IMG/VR virus record: IMGVR_UViG_3300010883_008291
Location: 1 to 33,927 of that record
Direction: 5' to 3' (one strand)
Length of the DNA stretch: 33,927 bases
DNA from: a virus
The position numbers and the translations under genes are program-made. The first letter of the stretch is position 1; each line of letters starts with the position of its first letter. Below, piece by piece: positions 23,635 through 30,920 of this stretch. The notes under the pieces are model-generated. The model searched no databases and was not told where the DNA came from. It worked only from the letters and a program-made list of their open reading frames with translations.

Positions 23635-24216
23635 ATGGCTTATAAGAAAAAGAGAGAGATCACACCTGAGCAGAAAGAGGTGCTGGTTGCTAGATTAGCG
23701 GAGGCTAGAAAGAAGAAAGGTCCTCCCAAGTATGTTCATTATGCTGAAAGCGTTGTAGCATTACCAGATGACGATCCATTGTCATTAGTAAATGTTAGAT
23801 CTTGGATCAAAGAGGTCAAGGAGCATGCATCAGCAGCTCACAAAGCCTACAAGTGGGGGTCGGATAAGAAGGCACTAGGAAGATATACAACCTGGAAGTC
23901 CTATCAGAACCAGCTAGAAGGATACTTACGTAGTGGAAGCTACACATCACTATTTCAAGGGCCGAATATGGACAAGAAGACTAGATTCACATGCGTAGCA
24001 ATGGCTTACCATCACGGTGAAGATAAGAAGAAAGGTGTACTACCTAATCGACCTAAGAGAAGCATTGGAGTGCACTACCCTGACGTAGGAGTTGTATGGA
24101 CAGCAGAGATGGATAATGATGAGAGAAGAGCATTCGGCTTAAAACCATTACCACATCGTGGTACAGTAAAAGCTACAGGAGAAGGTGTTGTTAAGTCAAA
24201 AAGAAAAGCTAAATAA
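23635..24216 (+). CDS. Conserved marine T4-like phage protein, 193 aa
   Basis: The N-terminus is Lys-rich (KKKREITPEQK, ARKKKGPPKYVHY), followed by VVALPDDDPLSL, VRSWIKEVKE and near the end IGVHYPDVGVVW. This order matches a family I recall in most marine T4-like phages. Its function is not known to me. It has no membrane part. It is the first gene after promoter P2 with a good AGGAG site, which suggests early expression. Confidence 0.78.
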   Translation: MAYKKKREITPEQKEVLVARLAEARKKKGPPKYVHYAESVVALPDDDPLSLVNVRSWIKEVKEHASAAHKAYKWGSDKKALGRYTTWKSYQNQLEGYLRSGSYTSLFQGPNMDKKTRFTCVAMAYHHGEDKKKGVLPNRPKRSIGVHYPDVGVVWTAEMDNDERRAFGLKPLPHRGTVKATGEGVVKSKRKAK

Positions 24217-24220
24217 TAAT

Positions 24221-24550
24221 ATGGGACAAGTAATACCATTCCCTGGCACCAAGCTTACAGCGGACCAGAGGAAACTCAATGCGATCGAAGAGACAGATAA
24301 TCTTATTATCGATGTAGCTCTAGATATAAGTCTGGGGGTATTCAACCGACTCGATTCTGCAAACATCCCATCAGTTGAAAATCAATATATTCAACGCGAC
24401 CTATTGCTGATTCACGAAGCAATTAAATCAACAATATCAAGAATCTATGGACGTAAACATTCATTACAAGATTATGCTATGGAACATATAAACCCGTTAA
24501 ATGCTGATATAACCTTCCAAATGGAAGACGAGTTCTTTGACGACGAATAA
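24221..24550 (+). CDS. Conserved small phage protein, 109 aa
   Basis: ATG 24221 is chosen (MGQVIPFPGTKL); the frame extends upstream to 24185 but that part overlaps the previous gene without a ribosome-binding site. Residues 30-90 are helical (DVALDISLGVFNRL, RDLLLIHEAIKSTISRIYG, HSLQD) and the end is acidic. A similar protein occurs in marine T4-like phages as I recall. Function is unknown. Confidence 0.7.
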   Translation: MGQVIPFPGTKLTADQRKLNAIEETDNLIIDVALDISLGVFNRLDSANIPSVENQYIQRDLLLIHEAIKSTISRIYGRKHSLQDYAMEHINPLNADITFQMEDEFFDDE

Positions 24551-24553
24551 CAG

Positions 24554-24582
24554 TTGACTTCACACTTAAAAGTTCATATAAT
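24554..24582 (+). promoter_or_regulatory. Early sigma70-type promoter P3
   Basis: TTGACT (24554-24559), 17-base spacer, TATAAT (24577-24582). The predicted start lies near 24589, giving a leader of about 26 bases with GAGG before the GTG start of RNase H at 24615. Confidence 0.82.
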
Positions 24583-24614
24583 ATATAATGAGTACATTGA
24601 GAAGAGGTGAGTAA

Positions 24615-25472
24615 GTGATTATAGTAGATTTGAATCAAGTAATGATCTCCAATCTGATGGCACAGATTGGATCACATCATAACATACCGATGGATGAGAG
24701 TATAATCAGACATATGGTATTGAATGCTATCAAAGGATATCGTAAGAAGTTCTTCGAAGAGTTTGGTGAGTTAGTTATAGCAACTGATGATAAGCATTAC
24801 TGGCGTCGAGACGTCTTTCCATACTACAAAGCACATCGCAAGGCTTGGAGAGATAAGTCAGAGCTAGACTGGACAGCTATTTGGTCAGCTCTTAACAATA
24901 TTAAAGGAGAGATAAGAGATATCTTTCCGTATAAGTTTATAGAGGCCTCAGGTGCAGAAGCTGATGATATCATCGGTGCACTCTGCCACAAATTTGGAAA
25001 GCCTTTAAACACTGGAGAGCCTATTTTAATTCTCTCTGGTGATAAAGATTTTGTACAACTACAGAAGTATGCGAATGTAAAACAATACAATCCTGTGCTT
25101 AAGAAGTTTGTTACATCCTCGGAACCTGAGAAGTTCTTAATTGAACATATACTCAAAGGTGATAGAGGAGATGGTATACCAAATATACTATCTAAGGATG
25201 ATTGTTTTATTAACAGTCGTCAAAAGCCCTTACGTAAGACGTTTATTAATAAAGTCGTACAAGAGAATGGAGATGTTCATCTGGAGTCAGAAGAGCATAA
25301 AAGAAACTTTGCCCGTAATAAGATGCTTGTTGATCTGACAGAAACACCTGAAGAGATCAAGCTAAATATATTAGAGCAATTTGAAAAGCCTGCTAATGGT
25401 AGAGAGAAGCTATTTAATTACTTCATCGAATACAAGTTAAAAGGTTTAGTTGAACACATTGGAGAATATTAA
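24615..25472 (+). CDS. rnh: T4-type RNase H (5'-3' FEN-like exonuclease)
   Basis: 285 residues. Metal-binding acids occur in order: VDLNQ (D5), ATDDKHYWRRD with the basic HYWRR, SGAEADDIIGAL, LSGDKDFVQL and KGDRGDGIPN, as in T4 RNase H and other FEN-1-type nucleases. The enzyme removes RNA primers and adjacent DNA from Okazaki fragments. Length is close to the T4 protein (305). The start is GTG with GAGG 7 bases upstream; promoter P3 lies just before. It complements the gp61-like primase. Confidence 0.93.
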   Translation: MIIVDLNQVMISNLMAQIGSHHNIPMDESIIRHMVLNAIKGYRKKFFEEFGELVIATDDKHYWRRDVFPYYKAHRKAWRDKSELDWTAIWSALNNIKGEIRDIFPYKFIEASGAEADDIIGALCHKFGKPLNTGEPILILSGDKDFVQLQKYANVKQYNPVLKKFVTSSEPEKFLIEHILKGDRGDGIPNILSKDDCFINSRQKPLRKTFINKVVQENGDVHLESEEHKRNFARNKMLVDLTETPEEIKLNILEQFEKPANGREKLFNYFIEYKLKGLVEHIGEY

Positions 25473-25474
25473 TT

Positions 25475-25945
25475 ATGTCAACAGGAAATACAAAAGGCGT
25501 CTATGAGTTATTTAACACATGCGTCTCATACAGCCCTAGAGCGAAGCAAGTAGCATACCTACAACAGGTTTGTGACAACTACGCAGTTAGGACAATACTA
25601 CAAGGAGCATTCAGCTCTAATATCAAGTTCTTACTACCTGATAGTCAGCCACCTTATTCAGAAGGTGACAGCACTATGGTAGAAACTAGATTACTAAATC
25701 TAGCTAAGAAGTTAGATATATTTGTAGAGAATGGAAGGCCAGTAGCGACTCAGTCTAAAAGAGAACAGCTTTGGCTTGAATTGTTAGAGTCAGTTCATCC
25801 ACAAGATGCTAAACTACTTATCAGAATGTCTCAGAAGCAAGAGCCTGTCAAAGGTATCACTGAGTCGCTAGTAAGAGAAGCATTCCCAGACTTACTACCT
25901 GCTGTAGTAAAGAAAGCCGCGAAGAAAACTAAGAAAGCAAGCTAA
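25475..25945 (+). CDS. DUF6433-like conserved phage protein
   Basis: 156 residues. KQVAYLQQVCDNYAVRTILQGAF, cited here as AYLQQVCDNYAVRTILQGAF, then IKFLLPDSQPPYSEGD, REQLWLELLESVHPQDAKLL and TESLVREAFPDLLP match a family I recall as DUF6433, found in T4-like marine phages near replication genes. The C-terminus is a short Lys/Ala tail. Its start is two bases after RNase H. Function is unknown, but co-location points to replication. Confidence 0.75.
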   Translation: MSTGNTKGVYELFNTCVSYSPRAKQVAYLQQVCDNYAVRTILQGAFSSNIKFLLPDSQPPYSEGDSTMVETRLLNLAKKLDIFVENGRPVATQSKREQLWLELLESVHPQDAKLLIRMSQKQEPVKGITESLVREAFPDLLPAVVKKAAKKTKKAS

Positions 25946-26775
25946 TGCTAAATGGTCCTGCTGATGCCAACACCATCAGCGATACAGATTACTTTGATAA
26001 CTTTACTGGTATAAAGAACCATTCACAAGGCTTAAGTGGATGGTATCCTGCTATGCATGAAGGTAAGCTAAGGCTTAATTACACATACTATAATAACCAA
26101 CCGGTTATGCAGAGAATCTTTGCGTGGTATAATGCTATTGATCCTGATGGTAAGTACTTTGAATACACAGTAATCGATGATGGCTCTCAAGAGTATCCAC
26201 TCATGGAATCTTATGTACCTGACCACTGGTCAGTGATTCACATACCAGAGGACCTGGGATGGAATAACGAAGGTGCTAGGAACTGTCTCATGAAAGAGAC
26301 TCAGAACAAATGGAACCTGCTGATAGATTCTGATTGGGTCGTCACTCTTAATAATCTGATGGCGATAACACGAGTACTTCCTGTACTCGATGATGAGTAT
26401 GTTTACATGCCTGGTAACTATGGTCCTAAGATTGGCCGCAATTCCTTTCTAGTCTCTGTTAATGAGTTTCATAACAGAGGAGGCTACGATCAAGCCTTCA
26501 TAGGATATCATGGTAACGACTACTCATTTCTACGCTTCGGCCTAAAATATGATTATTCAGAGTTCTTCTGGTTCTCAAGATTAGTGCAGGATGTGGTAGA
26601 TCCACATGAGAAGGATCGACTGACGAGAGTAAAGGAATTCCATGCGCATATGCTCGACCTAGAATCACGTGGATTAGGTAGGACCTGTGCACATGATCAT
26701 CAAGACTTTGAGTGGAAAGATGAAGAATCACATCTAACTCATTGGAAATCAATAAGATATAATGTCATAAGATAG
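25945..26775 (+). CDS. Glycosyltransferase, GT2/GT-A type
   Basis: 276 residues. VIDDGSQE (D78, D79) binds the nucleotide, NNEGARN at 107-113 follows as in GT2 enzymes, and LLIDSDW has the DxD metal site (D128, D130). The C-terminal part holds FHAHMLDLE and CAHDH. It would transfer a sugar from a nucleotide donor. Its ATG overlaps the previous stop by one base. As with the GT4 gene at 22536, the acceptor is unknown; DNA, capsid or host glycans are possible. Confidence 0.85.
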   Translation: MLNGPADANTISDTDYFDNFTGIKNHSQGLSGWYPAMHEGKLRLNYTYYNNQPVMQRIFAWYNAIDPDGKYFEYTVIDDGSQEYPLMESYVPDHWSVIHIPEDLGWNNEGARNCLMKETQNKWNLLIDSDWVVTLNNLMAITRVLPVLDDEYVYMPGNYGPKIGRNSFLVSVNEFHNRGGYDQAFIGYHGNDYSFLRFGLKYDYSEFFWFSRLVQDVVDPHEKDRLTRVKEFHAHMLDLESRGLGRTCAHDHQDFEWKDEESHLTHWKSIRYNVIR

Positions 26776-26786
26776 GTAAATAACAG

Positions 26787-26815
26787 TTGCCTTAAATCCG
26801 GATATCGGTTATAAT
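26787..26815 (+). promoter_or_regulatory. Early sigma70-type promoter P4
   Basis: TTGCCT (26787-26792), 17-base spacer, TATAAT (26810-26815). The stretch TTGCCTTAAATCCGGA is identical to that of the promoter at 29229, including spacer bases. Leader about 18 bases to ATG 26840. Confidence 0.85.
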
Positions 26816-26839
26816 ATATGTATAATAAAGAACTAAGCT

Positions 26840-27442
26840 ATGACTATGACTAAAAAGATAATAACAGATTGCGATGGAGTGCTCCTTGATTGGGCTTATT
26901 CATTTGATAAATGGATGAAATTCCACTTTGGACTAACACCACAAAATCCCACAGCTTACGATATACAGCACAAATATGGTCCAGAAGCTCCAGTTGGACA
27001 ACCTCAAGAGTTGTTCTATTTACCTAGAGTGTTTTGTAACTCAAGCAGAATAGGAAGCTTAAAGCCTCAAGGCGATGCTGTTAAGTACGTTAAGAAGCTA
27101 TATGAAGAGATGGGTATTACACTTGATGTAGTTACTAGCCTCTCATTAGATCCAGAGACAGTTAAGCTGAGAAAGCATAACCTAGAGAAGCATTTTGGTA
27201 ATGCTATTGATAGAGTGATCACACTTGATACAGGCTCTGATAAAGATGGAGCTCTTGATGAGTGGAGAGATACAGAAGCTATCTGGGTTGAAGATAAGCC
27301 AGATAATGCCATGGAAGGTGTCAAGATGGGAATGGATGTATTCTTAATAGATGCTCCTTATAACAGAGATTGGAAAGAGCCTTGGCAGGTAAAAAGAGTT
27401 CAAGGATGGAAGGAAATCTATGAATATGTTAACGGTGAGTAG
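26840..27442 (+). CDS. HAD-family phosphatase, 5'-nucleotidase-like
   Basis: 200 residues. ITDCDGVLLDW has the DxD pair (D10 nucleophile, D12 acid) of HAD phosphatases; VVTSLS gives motif II and WVEDKPDNAMEG motif IV. Layout and length resemble 5'(3')-deoxyribonucleotidases, which remove phosphate from nucleoside monophosphates; other small-molecule phosphatase roles are possible. ATG 26840 or 26846 could be the start; neither has a strong ribosome-binding site. It is the first gene after promoter P4. Confidence 0.8.
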   Translation: MTMTKKIITDCDGVLLDWAYSFDKWMKFHFGLTPQNPTAYDIQHKYGPEAPVGQPQELFYLPRVFCNSSRIGSLKPQGDAVKYVKKLYEEMGITLDVVTSLSLDPETVKLRKHNLEKHFGNAIDRVITLDTGSDKDGALDEWRDTEAIWVEDKPDNAMEGVKMGMDVFLIDAPYNRDWKEPWQVKRVQGWKEIYEYVNGE

Positions 27443-27443
27443 C

Positions 27444-27450
27444 CTAAATA
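27444..27450 (+). promoter_or_regulatory. Putative late promoter (CTAAATA)
   Basis: agCCTAAATAaa begins two bases after the HAD stop and lies 25 bases before the ATG at 27475. It is the only late motif in the right half that sits at a gene start. Confidence 0.58.
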
Positions 27451-27474
27451 AACACATGAGAGGTAACTACTAAT

Positions 27475-27789
27475 ATGCCAACTTATGCTTTTGAAGATGA
27501 GATTACCGGCGAGCAGCATGAAGCCTTTCTATCTATGTCGGAGAGATTAACTTATCTAGCTGACAATCCGAACCTTAAACAAATCATAACACATGCACCC
27601 AGATTCTCCGGCGATACTGTCGGTCTCGGTTTGACTAAAAATGACAGCGGATTCAATGACATGATGAAGCGAATAGGTGATGCTAACCCCAACTCGAAAG
27701 TTGACAAACAATATAACACCAGATCATCCAAGCGTATTGCGATCGATAAAGTCGCAAATAAGCATGGTTTCTCCGGAGGTAAAGGTTAA
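27475..27789 (+). CDS. FmdB-like small phage protein
   Basis: 104 residues. MPTYAFEDEITGEQHEAFLSM resembles the start of FmdB-type domains (PTY.F.....G), split here as MPTYAFEDE and TGEQHEAFLSM, but lacks the zinc-binding cysteines. Then YLADNPNLKQI and DSGFNDMMKRIGDANPNS match a family I recall in marine T4-like phages. A late motif precedes it, so it may be made late and be part of the virion. Function is unknown. Confidence 0.7.
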   Translation: MPTYAFEDEITGEQHEAFLSMSERLTYLADNPNLKQIITHAPRFSGDTVGLGLTKNDSGFNDMMKRIGDANPNSKVDKQYNTRSSKRIAIDKVANKHGFSGGKG

Positions 27790-27807
27790 TGTTCTCAAGG
27801 AGTATTA

Positions 27808-28704
27808 ATGTCTCGAAACAAACCTCGACTCACCAGAAAGCAATCACGTTCACTAAAGATGCAGAATGTTCTAGATCAGAACACCAACTACACACGTCAA
27901 TTCAGACCAAGGATAATCAATCCAGTAACAGACAACCAACAGAAGGTATTCGATGCTTATGAAAATAAGAAGCATCTTCACCTCATGGGTTATGCTGGCA
28001 CTGGCAAGTCTTTCCTTAGTTGCTATCTTGGCATACGCGATGTCCTTGACGGCTACTACGATAAACTTATTATTGTTCGTAGTGCTGTACCTACTCGTGA
28101 TATTGGATTCCTTCCTGGTAAGCAAGATGATAAGACAGCAGTATATGAAGCACCTTATAAACAAATTTTCGGGCAATTATTCCAAAGAGGGGACGCGTAC
28201 GAGATTTTAAAGCAGAAGATGTCAGTTGAATTCCTTCCTACATCTTATGTCAGAGGCATTACAATAGATAATGCAGTAGTAATGGTAGATGAGTGCCAGA
28301 ACATGAACGATCATGAAATGAACTCAATCATAACTAGATTAGGAAGGAATTGTAGATTAATAGTTTGCGGAGATATGAGACAATCTGATCTGTATAGAGA
28401 AGAGTCAGGATTTAAACAAACAGTTGAAATATTCTCGAAGATGAAGAGTATGGCAATGATAGAGTTCCAGAAGGAAGATATAGTCCGATCTGGTTTTGTG
28501 AAAGAGTATATAATAGCGAGAGAATATGTTAGAGAATCAAACATTCAATATAGACCTAGTAGAGTTTCCAAAGCTCAAGAGAGTAACCTTCAACGGGAAG
28601 CGACATTACGTGAGGCCGGACGAAAAAGAATATCGTCCGTATCCATCAGTGACGTCGATAACCTCGATGAAGTCGCGGAAAGCTATCAAGGAGTGGCGAG
28701 CTAG
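27808..28704 (+). CDS. phoH: PhoH-like ATPase
   Basis: 298 residues. Walker A is GYAGTGKS (61-68), Walker B VVMVDECQN (DECQ 161-164), and IIVRSAVPTRDIGFLPG is the PhoH signature after the first motif. PhoH proteins bind ATP and have been linked to RNA handling; phage versions are common in marine phages but their job is unclear. The last 60 residues or so (from about 240) are encoded in DNA shared with the exonuclease gene and are polar and low in complexity, unlike the core. Codons at about 27974-28130 favour T/C endings. Confidence 0.93.
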   Translation: MSRNKPRLTRKQSRSLKMQNVLDQNTNYTRQFRPRIINPVTDNQQKVFDAYENKKHLHLMGYAGTGKSFLSCYLGIRDVLDGYYDKLIIVRSAVPTRDIGFLPGKQDDKTAVYEAPYKQIFGQLFQRGDAYEILKQKMSVEFLPTSYVRGITIDNAVVMVDECQNMNDHEMNSIITRLGRNCRLIVCGDMRQSDLYREESGFKQTVEIFSKMKSMAMIEFQKEDIVRSGFVKEYIIAREYVRESNIQYRPSRVSKAQESNLQREATLREAGRKRISSVSISDVDNLDEVAESYQGVAS

Positions 28705-29221
28705 AGTTGGCGATGCTGCAGCGAATGCAATAACTAAGAAGGCTACCAATCAAGGGACTAAAGCTCATATACTGATTGAGCATTATCTGGTCGGTGATGA
28801 TCTCCCTGAGCATATGCCTAACGAGTATGATTTATTTCAACAGTTTAAGTCCGAGGCGAACGATAAAATAAATAATATTAAGTCGATCGAGGGTCAGATG
28901 ATGTCAGACTATCTTAGAGTCGCCGGAACGGTAGACCTGATAGCAGAGTATGACGGAAAACTATCAGTCTTAGACTGGAAGACCTCGGCAAGACCAAAGA
29001 AGGAAGAGTGGGTAGATGGATACTTCATGCAAGCAGCTGCTTATGCTGTCATGTATGAAGAGAATACAGGCACTCCTATATCTCAGTTAGTACTCATCAT
29101 TGCATGTGCAACAGGTGAGAAGCAGATCTTCATTGGTAAGCGTGACGAGTGGATTCAAGAGTTCATCAAGTGGCGCGACCAGTGGGAGTTAGAAGCTGGA
29201 GTCACAGAGGCTGTAGGATAA
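28526..29221 (+). CDS. PD-(D/E)XK exonuclease, MGME1-like
   Basis: 231 residues. LKRVTFNGKRHYVRP and YPSVTSITSM near the start are conserved in phage MGME1/RecB-type nucleases. GTKAH (77-81) is the RecB His motif; GTVDLI (D137) and LDWKTS (D150, K152) form the PD-(D/E)XK core, with A.QAAAYAVMYEE following. It would degrade single-stranded or end DNA with magnesium. The first 179 bases overlap phoH in another frame, and the conserved N-terminal motif lies in this overlap, which supports the start at 28526. Confidence 0.87.
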   Translation: MLENQTFNIDLVEFPKLKRVTFNGKRHYVRPDEKEYRPYPSVTSITSMKSRKAIKEWRARVGDAAANAITKKATNQGTKAHILIEHYLVGDDLPEHMPNEYDLFQQFKSEANDKINNIKSIEGQMMSDYLRVAGTVDLIAEYDGKLSVLDWKTSARPKKEEWVDGYFMQAAAYAVMYEENTGTPISQLVLIIACATGEKQIFIGKRDEWIQEFIKWRDQWELEAGVTEAVG

Positions 29222-29228
29222 TGAGTTG

Positions 29229-29257
29229 TTGCCTTAAATCCGGAGATCCGCTATAAT
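29229..29257 (+). promoter_or_regulatory. Early sigma70-type promoter P5
   Basis: TTGCCT (29229-29234), 17-base spacer, TATAAT (29252-29257); nearly identical to P4 at 26787. The predicted start, about 29264, is next to the ATG at 29265, so the transcript would be leaderless or nearly so. Confidence 0.85.
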
Positions 29258-29264
29258 ATAAGCT

Positions 29265-29789
29265 ATGAATCGGGAACAAGAGCACCCAAGCGATACCAGG
29301 GGAAATAGATTGATCATTACTGAAGTCCGCGGACGTATAGGTAAGAAAGACAAAGCACGAGTAGAAGAATTCGTGTATAACATATTGAGCTACTTTAATG
29401 TAGCAAAGAGACTAAGGCGCACAGTAGAAGTTGATGTGCACTTTGTCGACACTCTAGAGAAAGGAGGTATTCTTGGATACTGCTGGGGTGATAAATCTGA
29501 TATCAAGATACAGTTAGCAAGACGCTATACTAAATCAGAAAGAGCAGGAGCTAAGAAATGGCTAACAAAAGAGCGAGACTTATTTGTCAATATCGCACAT
29601 GAGGTTGTCCATGCTAAACAGTTTATATTCGGTGAGATCAATCTCACTAAAGATAGTATTTACCGCAAAGGTGACTACAAATTTGATTGTCAGTTAACAG
29701 AATACAGACAACAGCCTTGGGAAGTTGAGGCTTACGGTCTAGAGGATGTGCTGACTCACTTATATTATGATAGAGAATGGGAAGACTAA
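29265..29789 (+). CDS. HExxH zinc metallopeptidase-like protein
   Basis: 174 residues. NIAHEVVHAKQF holds HEVVH (H112, E113, H116), the zinc and catalytic site, and PWEVEAYG (E153 or E155) offers a third ligand as in SprT-like and related families. Similar free-standing proteins are frequent in marine T4-like phages. It might act as a protease on host or phage proteins; no substrate can be proposed. The promoter leaves no leader for a ribosome-binding site. The stop overlaps the next gene by 13 bases. Confidence 0.75.
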   Translation: MNREQEHPSDTRGNRLIITEVRGRIGKKDKARVEEFVYNILSYFNVAKRLRRTVEVDVHFVDTLEKGGILGYCWGDKSDIKIQLARRYTKSERAGAKKWLTKERDLFVNIAHEVVHAKQFIFGEINLTKDSIYRKGDYKFDCQLTEYRQQPWEVEAYGLEDVLTHLYYDREWED

Positions 29790-30304
29790 AGAAATCTAAT
29801 ACAGTTGTATACGGTTACGCTTCAATGCTCGCAGACACGTTCTATGAGCTGTTTGCTAGTGAGCATCGCATGTGGGTTAAGGAACCAGTAAACCAGAAAG
29901 CTGTTACTGGTCTTAATAGTTTCCATATGTCTGAAGAAGGTCGTAAATTAGCCTTCCACCCATCAATTAGGTTTTCACAATACAAGCCTGTCCACAATGC
30001 AATCATCGGTAAGATTCAGAAAGAGTATTTTCTTGATCTCATGAAAGAGTGTGATGGACAATCGGTGAGAGTATTAGTACTGCCGCCAGCGAATGCTGAA
30101 ATGAAAGAGCTGCTTAAGAAGGATTATCCAAAACTTGATATCACATTTGTCGAGACTAACATGCCAGATACAACAGATGGACTATATCTGATTAAAGAGA
30201 TCAAACTAAGATCCTCGGATACCGTAGCATATAAATATTGGACTCAGTTCTTAGGAGCTGTCTTACCATTTTGTCAATACCGGGAGGTCACTAATGAAAC
30301 TTAA
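29777..30304 (+). CDS. Hypothetical protein, 175 aa
   Basis: Mixed alpha/beta, no signal peptide or membrane segment. The C-terminal half has VRVLVLPPANAEMKELL and LDITFVETNMPDTTDGLYLI, like strands and helices of a Rossmann-type fold, but no nucleotide-binding motif is clear. Overlaps the metallopeptidase by 13 bases and the endolysin by 11, so it is translated in that operon. I do not recognise the family. Confidence 0.6.
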   Translation: MGRLKKSNTVVYGYASMLADTFYELFASEHRMWVKEPVNQKAVTGLNSFHMSEEGRKLAFHPSIRFSQYKPVHNAIIGKIQKEYFLDLMKECDGQSVRVLVLPPANAEMKELLKKDYPKLDITFVETNMPDTTDGLYLIKEIKLRSSDTVAYKYWTQFLGAVLPFCQYREVTNET

Positions 30305-30920
30305 CAGAACAGATATCGGCATAGGATTACTATCCATTGCTGCAATAGCTCTAGCACTACTCACAATGCCTCAGTCAGCAGCTACAGTAGAATCTCCAAT
30401 GACTACCTATCATGGGCATGAAATTGGACCATTAGATTATGAATGGCCAAGGCCTGATCTATTGAAGATGACTCCAGAAGAAGAGATCTTATACATAGAT
30501 CCTCTTCCACAGCAGACTGAATGTCTAGCTTTGAACATCTACTATGAGTCAGGCAATCAGCCTCTAGCAGGAAAGCTAGCCGTAGCTCATGTAACAATGA
30601 ACAGGATGTGGCATAGATCATATCCTAATACAATCTGCGGAGTAGTATATCAAGCTCAGTGGAGAGAGAATTGGAGAGGCGTTGAAGTGCCTGTCCGTAA
30701 CAAATGTCATTTCAGCTGGTTCTGTGATGGCAAATCAGACATACCTACAGATAGTATAACATGGGATGAGTGTGTACTCATAGCGACCAATTTCTTAGAC
30801 GGGCCTATATTTGACTTCACTGAAGGATCAACTCATTATCACTCTGACGCTGTGTCACCTTATTGGAACAGCTCACTCAACGAAACGGTTGTGATCAATA
30901 ATCACATATTTTATAAATGA
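30294..30920 (+). CDS. SleB-like cell-wall hydrolase (endolysin)
   Basis: 208 residues. Residues 8-25 form an uncleaved-looking signal anchor (SAR-type or signal peptide), then a linker and a Hydrolase_2/SleB domain from about residue 75: CLALNIYYESGNQPLAGKLA (E85 is the likely catalytic acid), VAHVTMNRM, TICGVVYQ and CHFSWFCDGKSD. SleB enzymes cut the glycan strands of peptidoglycan as lytic transglycosylases. With its own membrane signal the protein could reach the periplasm by Sec, without a large holin pore. It is far (21 kb) from the spanin genes. Confidence 0.85.
   Translation: MKLNRTDIGIGLLSIAAIALALLTMPQSAATVESPMTTYHGHEIGPLDYEWPRPDLLKMTPEEEILYIDPLPQQTECLALNIYYESGNQPLAGKLAVAHVTMNRMWHRSYPNTICGVVYQAQWRENWRGVEVPVRNKCHFSWFCDGKSDIPTDSITWDECVLIATNFLDGPIFDFTEGSTHYHSDAVSPYWNSSLNETVVINNHIFYK

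Noticed and set aside
24209-24215. CTAAATA before the ATG at 24221
   Set aside because: Only 5 bases separate it from the start codon and it is formed by the Ala-Lys-stop codons of the previous gene.
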